Origin: Botryllus schlosseri
Taxonomy: Eukaryota > Chordata > Ascidiacea > Stolidobranchia > Styelidae
Length of the DNA stretch: 22,445 bases
Assembly (NCBI GenBank): GCA_000444245.1
Contig: KE601842.1
Span: forward strand, 1-22,445
Reading direction: 5' to 3'
Position numbers and translations under genes: made by a program. This document shows, piece after piece, positions 1 to 8,056 of this stretch; the stretch's first letter is position 1; every line of letters starts with the position of its first letter. The notes beneath the pieces were generated by a model that worked only from the letters and a program-made list of their open reading frames with translations, ran no database searches and was not told the origin of the DNA.

Positions 1-48
1 ATATATACGAATTGAGTCGGGTATAAGTATGCCATTGAAGTCACATAC

Positions 49-123
49 CTGGGGTTGGTGTTGAACTCCCAACTGACGTATTGTAAGATGATGTCGACAT
101 GGTGACGTTGTTCAATGCTGTAC
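49..123 (-). CDS. SLC18-like gene 1, luminal-loop mini-exon, copy c
   Basis: This is the third intact mini-exon in transcript order and the last before the left edge. It is a 75-nt, phase 1-1 open segment preceded by ...ACTCAAG and followed by GTATGTGAC. It reads TALNNVTMSTSSYNTS followed by VGSSTPTPG, with sequons NVT and NTS. It differs from its neighbours at the residue before the first sequon Thr (V for L) and in the second sequon (NTS instead of NET or NKT), yet both sequons survive. The next exon in the transcript would lie outside the window, so it is unknown whether this copy splices to another mini-exon or to the TM2 exon. Confidence 0.6.
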
Positions 124-178
124 CTTGAGTATATATACGAATGGAGTCGGGTATGAGCATGACATTGCAGTAATATAC

Positions 179-253
179 CTGGGGTTGGTTTTGAACTCCC
201 AGCTGTCTCATTGTAAGATGATGTCGACATGGTGAGGTTGTTCAATGCTGTAC
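179..253 (-). CDS. SLC18-like gene 1, luminal-loop mini-exon, copy b
   Basis: A 75-nt phase 1-1 segment preceded by ...GTACTAAAG and followed by GTATATTAC. It reads TALNNLTMSTSSYNET then AGSSKPTPG, with sequons NLT and NET. A 61-nt intron (254-314) separates it from the upstream copy and a 55-nt intron (124-178) from the downstream copy. Its three base differences from copy a are all replacements (K to E, V to A, T to K). The Ser/Thr/Pro-rich composition fits the extracytoplasmic TM1-TM2 loop of vesicular amine transporters, which is N-glycosylated in characterised VMATs. Confidence 0.6.
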
Positions 254-314
254 CTTTAGTACATACACGAATTGAGTTGGGTATGAGTTGAGTAATGCCA
301 TTGCAGTCACATAC

Positions 315-389
315 CTGGGGTTGGTGTTGAACTCCCAACTGTCTTATTGTAAGATGATGTCGACATGGTGAGGTTGTTCAATGCTGTAC
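315..389 (-). CDS. SLC18-like gene 1, luminal-loop mini-exon, copy a
   Basis: This is the first intact mini-exon downstream of the loop exon at 858-1004. It is 75 nt, preceded by ...ATACTCAAG and followed by GTATGTGAC. It reads TALNNLTMSTSSYNKT then VGSSTPTPG, with sequons NLT and NKT. The loop exon ends in phase 1 (first base of a Gly codon) and this exon begins in phase 1 with GT, so the junction reads Gly-Thr-Ala-Leu-Asn. The complete paralogue's third exon also starts in phase 1 and encodes a similar Ala-Leu-Asn-Gly-Thr, suggesting the mini-exon derives from that part of the loop. Expression is not shown by the sequence. Confidence 0.62.
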
Positions 390-472
390 CTTGAGTATAT
401 ATACGAATTGAGTCGGGTATGCTGCGTATGACATTACAGATCAAAGGGTCTTACGCGATGCAATTGGCCTAT

Positions 473-559
473 CTGGGATTTATGCTGGACTCCCAGCTGT
501 CATATTGTAGATAGGCGTCGATATGTAAGCGATATAAGTTGACGTAGTATTTGTTGTAC
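473..559 (-). pseudogene. Decayed copy of the luminal-loop mini-exon
   Basis: This is the fourth unit of the array and the one nearest the upstream loop exon. The exon-equivalent is 87 nt (29 codons instead of 25) and still holds sequons NTT and NMT. The acceptor AG has become TG, the donor GT has become AT, and a TAA stop lies near its end. A 30-40-nt unrelated stretch interrupts the spacer at about 440-470. It looks like a mini-exon that has dropped out of use and been free to diverge, a natural contrast to the three conserved copies. Confidence 0.55.
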
Positions 560-857
560 CATGAATATATTTTCAAAAGTAGTAGGTCACGTGTACGAAC
601 TGTTACAGTCTCTTGGGTTGCTATTCTGATATTCCACATTGGAAATACGAACAATGACTTTCGATATGAATCATGGAGTATTCCACGATCGTGTATTGCA
701 GCTCAAACTGTAAAATGTACATTATGTCACCTGATGCTTAATCATTGATCACCAATTATAATAACAATATAAATAGGGCCCGAATTGAAAATAACGGCGA
801 GTATAGTCCTGTTCTGATAGATAACGGTAACCAGTAGGAAATGAATTTTGGCAATAC

Positions 858-1004
858 CCGATAGATACTGAGTAGAATTTTTCTCCGTTGTAAATATCGG
901 ATTTCCCAATGATGAAGTTGCCGTCACCTTTGCGACGAATGGACTGGAATTAGTCCCCTCTCCCAATATATGATGTTCCAGAAAATATTTCGGAAGTATC
1001 GGCA
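858..1004 (-). CDS. SLC18-like gene 1, exon 2 (end of TM1 and luminal loop)
   Basis: A good acceptor (TTTGTTTTCTATGCAG) opens an exon whose first two bases complete the Val codon left by exon 1. The junction reads SVVPILPKYF, the conserved VVPIxP motif at the luminal end of VMAT TM1. The rest is a hydrophilic luminal loop with sequons NSS and NST. I place the donor after TCGG (followed by GTATTG), giving 147 nt and phase 1. The complete paralogue's equivalent exon is 114 nt and also ends in phase 1. The donor is not a strong consensus, so the exact end is less certain than the start. Confidence 0.8.
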
Positions 1005-1124
1005 CTGCATAGAAAACAAAATGCGGTCACGTAGAGCTGAAACACTCTACAATAGCTCACGGTATGACCTATATCCACGTCGTCATAACCCGAGTACAAT
1101 TCGTGGTAATCATTTCTCGGACTG

Positions 1125-2754
1125 TAGTATTACCACCGAGCTTCTAGCTGTAAGACTGACTAATTAGACCAGTGATTCCCAACCGCGGCCCGCAGATAGC
1201 CTTCTTGCGGCCCCCACAAAATATTAAGAAATCGAGTAGCCTATTGAGAAAAAATAAAATTTTATAGTTATGCACGTACTTGACTTGGAGTCTGCAGTTT
1301 TTAATTAGGATTGCAGGAAAGTCGTGAGTCGACTGCTAAAGTTACGTCGCTGCTGTTTCAATGCTATGTGCCCTAACTTTCCAGTTGAACGAGCAGTAGC
1401 TATAGATATACGTATAGACAGGACCATAACTGCGGCACTGAGGGTGTGGCGAGTTCGAAGGCGGCTCAAAATAATTTCGTGAATAAGCATGGATTATAGA
1501 GTATTTTTTGAAAATTTGTGAATCTTTTTACTCTAGGCGTGATTTCATGCTGCCAAATATCTTGACTTTGGGGCACTCATCCCCCCCAGAAAATATATTT
1601 ATCGAAATGGGCATATCGGCGTTTGCCATTACCGCGCCACGACGCACCAAGACATGTTAAGTTTTACGCCATGTAACATGCGACTCCAAGAAGTGTGTCA
1701 GAACGATTGACAGCGAGAAAACCTTGGCCGAAAAGGACTGCCCTTATGCTGACCGAAGCTTCGTTATATAGCCTATACAAAATACTGTCTTGGCAATCTG
1801 AACCTCACAAGACACATATCATCCCGCAGGGACAAATTATATTCCAGTGAAGAAATACCAATTTGAAATAGTGTGCGTCTCTTAGTTTAGTAGCCTACGT
1901 TTGGGCTATTCTATATTTTTTGATATAGCAGACAGGAGGTCACGAAAAAACATCATGTTACGGGGTCATACCAACGAGTTCTACAGTGTCCAAGACAACT
2001 CACTTAGCTCTACCGGTAAATATGATTACGTGAGCAGCGAGGACAAGAAATTGATAGCAATATATATGCAATTCCCAATAATATTGACCGATTTTATAAT
2101 AAATTATCGAAAATTTCGCGCTTCGCGCTGGCTCACTTAACGGTACCGCTAATTTCGTGGTAAATCGAACAAGGTGATAGGGGTAAGTTTTCACCCTAGT
2201 GGAGCCCAATACCAAAGTTTTGTTGGGGGGAGGGGGCTCACGAAGTGCTCTTTCGTTCCTGCCAACGGATATACGCCCGGAGATGTTTAATTATTATTGA
2301 GGGGTCCTACCTTTTCAAACACACCTCCCTCGTCTCTACCTGTAAAACTGATTACGTGAGCAGAGAGAGGATAAAAATTGATAGCAATATATATGCGATT
2401 CCCGATCATATTGACCGATTCAATTATGAATTACAGAAAATTTTCTGAACAATGGGAGCGCAGCAACACAATGACCATAACAATGGCTTCGAGCGAATGA
2501 TCGGAACAATGCCAATTTTCATATTTTGATGACTATTTTTGTCCGTTTCATTGCCCTGGTATTCGTGCGGCCCCGACCGTTCTCTGAAATTCTAAATTTG
2601 GCCCCGACACCGAAAAAGGTCGGGAACCACTGACTTAGACAGATACCTTTACAAGCCGAACTCGAAGTGTATTCCTCAGCAGACCACATGCATGTCTGTT
2701 ATCCAACAATACAGGAACCCATCGCTGGGCGCTCAAGCATATCATAACACCACA
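1125..2754. repeat. 159-bp repeat, copy 1 (split by the hAT element)
   Basis: The repeat comprises 1125-1169 plus 2641-2754, with the hAT element and one target copy between. Joined, it is 159 bp and matches copy 2 at 2857-3015 at nearly every position; I count about three substitutions. The duplication is therefore recent and the transposon entered one copy only. Confidence 0.85.
1170..2632. mobile_element. Non-autonomous hAT-like DNA transposon
   Basis: It begins CAGTGATTCCCAACC and ends with the imperfect inverse, GGTCGGGAACCACTG, the typical hAT terminus. It is flanked by 8-bp repeats AATTAGAC (1162-1169) and ACTTAGAC (2633-2640), 7 of 8 matching. The neighbouring repeat at 2857-3015 holds the same site unoccupied, with a single ACTTAGAC. 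At 1,463 bp without a transposase frame it is non-autonomous. It contains an internal direct repeat: 2008-2116 and 2334-2444, about 110 bp each, clearly similar. Confidence 0.85.
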
Positions 2755-2814
2755 TCTCCCTTTTTTAAGTGGGAGAGACATCAACACTACTTACATTATA
2801 TACAAGTGACAAGG

Positions 2815-2854
2815 CATTTCGATGGCGTGGGTTCGAATCCCACTGCTGCCACCA
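2815..2854 (+). repeat. tRNA-like 3' end (B box and CCA), SINE head or tRNA relic
   Basis: The stretch contains GGTTCGAATCC (2830-2840), a perfect pol III B box with a GTGGG/CCCAC T-stem. It is followed by CTGCTGCCACCA, which looks like an acceptor-stem 3' strand plus discriminator and CCA. No matching 5' acceptor strand (GGCAGCA) occurs about 70 nt upstream, so it is not an intact tRNA gene. An encoded CCA suggests origin from a processed tRNA, as in tRNA-derived retroposons. Confidence 0.4.
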
Positions 2855-2856
2855 TG

Positions 2857-3015
2857 TAGTAATACCACCGAGCTTCTAGCTGTAAGACTGACTACTTAGA
2901 CAGATACCTTTACAAGCCGAACTCGAAGTGTATTCCTCAGCAGACCACATGCATGTCTGTTATCCAACAATGCAGGAACCCATCGCTGGGCGCTCAAGCA
3001 TATCATAACACCACA
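2857..3015. repeat. 159-bp repeat, copy 2 (empty hAT site)
   Basis: This is the uninterrupted partner of the split copy at 1125-2754. It starts TAGTAATACCACCGAGC and ends AGCATATCATAACACCACA. It carries one ACTTAGAC where copy 1 carries the inserted element. A tRNA-like 3' end lies immediately upstream, so the pair could be the body of a SINE-like element. Confidence 0.85.
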
Positions 3016-3429
3016 CGGACTAGGTCGCAACGGGGTTCCACGCAAACGCCGCAAAATTTTAGGGGTCTTCGCTAAAAGAATTTACGAACCCCTGCCATGT
3101 AGGGAACATATCGGCAAGGAAAGACCCCGTTCCCGAATACTACCGGAAACAGGTTTTGTGAAGTATTGCGGGCTTCTGCTGGTCAATTCCAAATATTCAC
3201 AAAGAAAGTTGATTCATATTTCAATTCTAATCAGCAGTACAGCAAAACTGCACTCAACATTCAATGAAGCAGTCCAGAGTATGCTATACCCTATGAAAAT
3301 TCATTTTGAATTGTGTTAATGATGTGCTTTCCTCAGATCGAGCATTTCTATGTCCGATACTGTTCTTGGTTAAGCGAAATAGCAAATATTAGCCAAGAGA
3401 ATACATCATGAACCGAAATGGATACTTAC

Positions 3430-3538
3430 CTACACTTGTAAGCAGCATGCTATCAATCATCAAGGTAGCATAGACTATTACTACAGCAGTCAGTTTTGAT
3501 TGGCGAATTTTCGACCAGCATTTCGAACAGCCGGACAT
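3430..3538 (-). CDS. SLC18-like gene 1, exon 1 (start codon and TM1)
   Basis: ATG at 3538 opens MSGCSKCWSKIRQSKL, followed by TM1 [20 protein letters not shown], and the exon ends one base into a Val codon at a consensus donor (GTAAGTATC). Length (109 nt) and phase are identical to exon 1 of the complete paralogue at 12012-12120, and the TM1 residues [15 protein letters not shown] are shared. The Asp of IDSM matches VMAT2 D33. The next residue is Ser, where VMAT2 and the paralogue have Asn. The remaining exons (TM2 to TM12) must lie to the left of the window, so the gene is partial here. Confidence 0.88.
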
Positions 3539-3729
3539 TTGATATATTGATCACAAGACTCAGCTGTACAGTGTACACAATGCAAGTGACGAGCACTCCC
3601 AAGAAACGGCAGTCGAAACGATTTGGTTAAGTAAACTCAACCTCTCACCTGGACCTACCAATATAGTGTAAAGTGAAAAAACGTACTGCAACAGTTATGC
3701 ACATCCAATTATTGAGAAACAGCCTACAC

Positions 3730-3840
3730 CAGTGGTTTCCAACATTTTTCGACTCACCGCTCCCTTCTAAAGCTCGACACAAATCCCCCACCCCCACCCC
3801 CATATTTACGGGTCGAAAAAACGGGGCATATCAACGGGAA
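3730..3840 (+). mobile_element. hAT-type terminus (fragment)
   Basis: CAGTGGTTTCCAACATTTTT followed by a C-rich subterminal stretch is the typical outer end of a hAT element. I could not find a matching inverted right end or an 8-bp target duplication, so only one end is recognisable. Confidence 0.5.
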
Positions 3841-4373
3841 ATTTATTCAGCAAACTGTCATCGCCGGTGAACTGACTAAAAAGAAAGGTCATTTTCCGAG
3901 TAGGTGCTCGGAAAATCGGTTTTCGCATGTAGGCTACTTTCCGTAGAGTTGGCCTTTTTTGAGTTAACGTTCGCATCATTGTCTGCGTTAATTAAATATA
4001 TCTCACTTGACGTTCTATAATCAGATCTGGTCAAAATAATCACCATTGCTCCTTGTGGTGATTCGTAAGTAAGCAAATATTAGTGTCATCTTATTAATCT
4101 TCCATTGCACAGTACACTCCTGTATAATCACTACTGTGTCATTATTTTCTGTTCTGCTGTCGCTTGTCTGCTATGTTGCTTAAAGCCACGTTTTACTAAA
4201 TTGTATAATCGGTTATGACAATGCAATAGTCAGTTCTCGACACTCTTCCAGTAGAAGTAGAAGTAATGTCATAAATTTGTACTCAATTGCAAGAAGAATT
4301 TGCAAGACCTACTGAAACTACTTCAAGTAGAAAGAGACAATTGAAATGTCCTAATAGCCAGGGTTGTAATGAC
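3841..4373. other. Intergenic, no gene recognised
   Basis: No supported coding exon. Short AGTAGAAGTAGAAGT and CTACTTCAAGTAG runs near 4250-4335 resemble the subterminal motifs of the hAT element at 6671-7850 and may be a decayed relative. Confidence 0.5.
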
Positions 4374-4760
4374 TAGGGCTGGGCAAAATACTACCTGAGT
4401 GATTCGATTCTGAATCACGAACTAGGCAAGCGATGATATCGTGCGCTCCGATGCGGATGCGATAGTGCAGGCAGCGAACGTGCAGTACGCACCGGGGCTA
4501 CTGCTGAAAGTGCTGATGTGATTGATCAAGCGAGTGAAACTAGGCTTGTTGGAGTCGCGATAAATTAGGCAAGCGTCCCAGGCGACGATTGCCGAGCGCA
4601 CGACAATCAATAACATAATTTCGCGATCATCTCAGCGGGAAATCGCGTCGAGTTACATCGTGCGCAGACGAATCTCGCTAATTGGCAACACGCTTCTCGC
4701 TAATTGGCCGCGCGCAATGGGTTACCCTCGCTCACATAAGCGGCAGCAGGTAATGTCGTA
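4374..4760 (+). mobile_element. Possible hAT terminus followed by a GC-richer block
   Basis: TAGGGCTGGGCAAAATACTACC at 4374 is the kind of end seen in some hAT families (TAGGGCTGGGC...). The following 350 bp are GC-richer than the surroundings and contain CG-rich short repeats (for example TCTCGCTAATTGG twice near 4671-4705). I did not find the opposite end, so the element boundary is unknown and this may be a truncated copy. Confidence 0.35.
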
Positions 4761-4824
4761 AACAGAAATACATTGCGATTTGTTCTAAATAACACAATCG
4801 AGGGGTCTGCCGGAGCATGCCAAA

Positions 4825-4898
4825 CCGAATTCTAGGCATGCCGCATACCTAAAAAAATGTCTAGGTATGCGTGGCATACCTAGCATACCCAGGTTCGG
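4825..4898. repeat. Imperfect hairpin / fold-back sequence
   Basis: Arms GCATACCTA (4843-4851) and TAGGTATGC (4862-4870) pair perfectly around a ~10-nt loop. Pairing extends outward as AGGCATGCC with GGCATACCT, then CCGAA (4825) with TTCGG (4898). It could be a MITE remnant or a structured end. Confidence 0.6.
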
Positions 4899-5936
4899 CG
4901 CCTATGGTCGCAGGTTTTGTTAGTAGGCCATTTGTTTCAGTTAAGTAGGTTATTTCCATTCAATATTTTACAGCATTATTGATTGAACCTTGTAAATTTG
5001 AAAGTTTATCCCCACTACTGCTGCGCTGTAATATTAAAACAAGCTCCAGGTTTTGAATGACTCGGACCAATTGTACGTATCGTCACTATCGAAACCCGAT
5101 CCTCTGCACAATACTATGAGCAATGATATATGTCGGAGCCGATTATGTCTATCATTCAGAGCTGTCGCTGTCAATACTTTTGTGGCGTACAATTCAAGTC
5201 CTCTGCTATACAGAACGTCACATGGCGATAACGAGGTCAACTCGCTCTCACAACTCATGTTCACTCAGCGATGCGCTCTTGCCGCTCACTCGCTCGCTCA
5301 TCGATCGCCTCGAAAGGTACAGATACGCATATTCTGGTAAACTAGCCGGTGCGACGGATATGCTTTTATAGAAACGATGGAAATCGGAAACTAGATGGCA
5401 TTCATAAACATATGGATGATAATGCGGATTAGGAAGTCACTTTCCATAGATAGGAATCATATTAAGAATTAACAGAGATTGCCCAGAAAATCTAAAAGCA
5501 ACGAATTTCCGCTAAATAGTAGCCTACCGGAACACAATAAAAATGTATATTACGACTGTGCAATTACTACAAACCTGCTTCTCTAAAATCTAGTCGTAAA
5601 TTGACAAATATATTGAGGTCTCTCTGAAGTTAACAGCTTTCCAATGAGTTTCCTTTTCCTGTCGACTCGTTTTGAAATCACCGTCAGTGACTTCGGTGCA
5701 ATGAGCCTAATCCAAAATGAAATATCGGGCAGTGTCTAAACCAGTAGTTATGACTTCTTCGCGGCGAGTGAGATTGACTAGTTGTACAGTTTACTGCAAT
5801 TTTTCGTAGGAGCCCTGTCGTTCAAGAACTCTTCCCAAGGACAAGCTCGTAGTCTCTATTGTGTCATCGCTGTTCTCTGTGGTGTCGTTTAAAATCTAGT
5901 AAAGATCAAAACGAACAGTGAGCATTGATGAAATAG
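4899..5936. other. Intergenic, no gene recognised
   Basis: Overlapping short open frames at 5034-5371 on both strands show no family signature and no consistent splice sites. Nothing else was identified. Confidence 0.5.
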
Positions 5937-6144
5937 TTTGCAAACTTATCAATGCGATGCCACGCCATATGTCATCAATTGCTTGGGCGCCTTGGCCGCT
6001 GCATTTCCGAACTTATATTCGCAGTTCGCACCCAACGAACGTGGATTTTGCAAAATGGAATCGTTGCACGAAATATATCGACAAAACATATTCCACCATT
6101 GCAAGACCACACTGTTGTGTAATGTGTTCACATTCACGAACTGA
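5937..6144 (+). CDS. Possible exon, Cys-rich hypothetical
   Basis: After an AG at 5935-5936 the frame reads LQTYQCDATPYVINCLGALA and continues 68 codons to a TGA at 6142. It includes NLYSQFAPNERGFCKMESLH and a final FHHCK region. The Cys spacing and amphipathic composition resemble a small secreted helical protein. A possible donor (T|GTAATG) lies near 6118. No upstream exon or start was found and I cannot name a family. Open frames also exist in the other frames here, so this may be chance. Confidence 0.25.
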
Positions 6145-6662
6145 TTACATGGTTTGGATCAATTGAATATGAATACTGTCAGTATGACCATGGTGTTTCT
6201 ACTAAAAATAATGCAACACAAAGTTGCCGGACTGTAGTTCTACTATTTTTGTAGTCTTACCATATGCAAAATTTTCGATAGGTGACACAGGTGAATGTCA
6301 AAAGTTTACAACTTTCCTGAAAATACGATTCAAATTCATTTCCGCACCGCACTTGCCCTCTATGCATAAATTTGACATTGTCACTTTCGTGTTCGACCAC
6401 AGAACGTTTTGGCCTAAGTGGTAGTATCAACCATTTCCCGGTCCCGAAATATCGTATTTTTAGCATTGTATTTGAATATTGAAGTTATGAATGATGTACG
6501 TCGCACATCCATCGTTCCGAATTTTCGCCTATGACTTTCTGTGGTACCAGTTTCCTTATATTCAACCATATATAGGTATGCCCGGGGTATAGATCCAAGA
6601 AAAGATAGTACCAATGAATATTAAAACAGTGTAGCCATACCGATCTACCAGACAGTTCATGC
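6145..6662. other. Intergenic, no gene recognised
   Basis: Only short overlapping frames, none with recognisable motifs or paired splice sites. Confidence 0.5.
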
Positions 6663-6670
6663 GCGACATG

Positions 6671-7850
6671 CAGAGGTGGTCAGTAACGAAGTACTACTTT
6701 TTCGAAGTATTCAAGTAGTTTTGCTCTACTTCTGGTATTTACTCAAGTAGATATAATTTTCGCTACTTCTACTTCGTGATATTTTGTGATCTATTTACTT
6801 ACTTTTCGCTATTATCAGTTTGTCAAGTAGAAGTAGTGTAACCCTCCAGTTAGTAAGAGAATCTGGGAAATTCTCAGGCTGTTTTCACAGAGTTCTAAAT
6901 TTTAGTTTCAAGAAAATTTAACTCGAACACAGAATATCCGTTGCGTTTCACACAAAGTAGATATGGAGTTACAAATATGTTTTCACGAAAGTGAATAATA
7001 TTTATGCAGCAGGTTGTGTGGTCCCTTTCGCACCGCATTGTCGCTCATATGACATATTTCTTCACAGTAAATATGCCCATCATAACGTTTGAAACTACCG
7101 TTTCTAGCATTCACGCATCATATCTTATTCTAGCAGCCTATGGCGTGTCATAATCTAGAAAAGTTAAAATTGTCTCGACAAAAGACATGAAATACATTTT
7201 CCTTTTTTCTGAACTAGTATTGGTATTTCTCGTTCAATTCGCAGTATCACTACTTAGAGTTCTAATTAGTTTCAGTTCTTTGTCTGGAGAACATATACAT
7301 GTTGAAGTTGAAGTGTAAAAGCAAGTGTAGTAATGCCTTTAACTTTCGGAAATAAAGTTACACAATATGGCATTTTTACGATCCCCCATATTTTTTATTA
7401 ACGTTTACTAACCGCGCAAATGTTTATACCGAATCCGATACAACTTCTCCCTATTGCTCTTCGACTAAACTACTGGTCTTATAATATGGGGGAGGGCGCC
7501 ATACCATGAAACTTTCTAAAAACGGGCTGTTCGAGTAAACAGAGGATTCGTATCCCATTTCCATATCAATACTCTCATTTTCATCCCATGATGCGGACGA
7601 ATGGTTATGCTATCGAGAATTGGATACCTCCTGGTATGGATCAATATGAATCAAGTTCTGCAACTTTCGTATAGCTCAATTTGCAGCTTTTGACAATCCA
7701 TGCGAGTAGACTTGAGTAGATTTAAAGTCTACTTCAAGTAGTTTGAAGTTGCTTATGGAAGAAGTACTTCTACTCGTACTTGAGTAGATTTTTTCGCCAC
7801 TACTTCTACTTCTACTTGAGTAGCTTTCTTGACTACTTTGACCACCTCTG
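6671..7850. mobile_element. Non-autonomous hAT transposon, intact ends
   Basis: It starts CAGAGGTGGTCAGTAACG and ends CTTTGACCACCTCTG, matching inverted hAT termini. It is bracketed by perfect 8-bp target duplications GCGACATG (6663-6670 and 7851-7858). Both subterminal regions are packed with CAAGTAG/CTACTTG and TACTTCTACTT motifs in opposite orientations, as expected for transposase-binding repeats. At 1,180 bp it has no transposase frame. The perfect duplication suggests a fairly recent insertion. It lies 41 nt downstream of gene 2's stop codon, in its probable 3' UTR. Confidence 0.93.
7394..7399 (-). promoter_or_regulatory. Candidate polyadenylation signal AATAAA inside the hAT
   Basis: AATAAA on the minus strand is the first canonical signal I see downstream of the transporter stop at 7899. 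It lies within the hAT insertion. If used, the mature 3' UTR would include about 450 nt of transposon. Confidence 0.3.
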
Positions 7851-7898
7851 GCGACATGTCATGTTTCGGGGATTGACCAACTCGATGTATAGCCTACC

Positions 7899-8056
7899 CT
7901 ACATGATCATTACCTGTCTCTCTTCCTCGATTGACGCTGGGGATGGATTTCTTAGCAGTAACACCAGAGGAGAAAAGGCAATGCTTATTATTGACACCGA
8001 TATCATGACCCATTTGAATCCAACTTCATGAACGATAGTCCCAGCCAGAAGTGGAC
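7899..8056 (-). CDS. Gene 2 exon 9 (TM12 and C-terminus)
   Basis: The acceptor TTCATTTAACAG completes Gly414. The exon reads [20 protein letters not shown]12, then [17 protein letters not shown] and TAG. The Gly-Phe-x-Trp and LRNP positions match VMAT. The tail is short. A possible donor, GAGACAG|GTAATG, lies just before the stop, so an alternative longer C-terminus from an unseen exon is possible. Confidence 0.9.

Larger units (their letters stand above)
1..575 (-). repeat. Tandem array of ~130-bp exon-intron units
   Basis: Four head-to-tail units are visible: 1-130, 131-260, 261-396 (a 6-bp insertion) and a diverged one from 397 to about 575. The array probably continues beyond the left edge. 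On the minus strand each intact unit is a 75-nt open segment preceded by AAG and followed by GTATGT or GTATAT. The segments start and end in phase 1, so units can be added or skipped without shifting the frame. The open segments differ from each other by 3-6 bases per 75, while the 55-61-nt spacers differ more, about 10 bases plus a 6-nt indel. That is the pattern expected if the open part is coding. The spacer lengths match the 59-61-nt introns of the complete paralogue at 7899-12120. A plain minisatellite with fortuitous splice signals is the alternative. Confidence 0.9.
1005..3429 (-). other. Intron 1 of SLC18-like gene 1
   Basis: The 2,425-nt interval lies between the donor GTAAGTATC at 3429 and the acceptor at 1005. 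The equivalent intron of the paralogue is 577 nt. The extra length comes largely from a hAT-like element (1170-2632) and a duplicated 159-bp repeat. I see no coding exon in the remainder. Confidence 0.75.

Noticed and set aside
1-575. CRISPR-like regularly spaced repeat
   Set aside because: The whole ~130-bp unit repeats, not a short repeat with unique spacers, and the context is an intron-bearing animal gene.
1901-2448. Two similar plus-strand frames inside the hAT-like element as a possible gene
   Set aside because: Their similarity is explained by the internal DNA duplication, and neither shows a transposase motif.
2780-2854. Intact tRNA gene
   Set aside because: Only the T-arm, 3' acceptor strand and CCA are present. 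No matching 5' acceptor strand or A box at the right distance.
5034-5371. Overlapping frames of 76-95 codons on both strands
   Set aside because: Mutually overlapping, no motif, no splice partners; likely chance frames in a GC-richer block.
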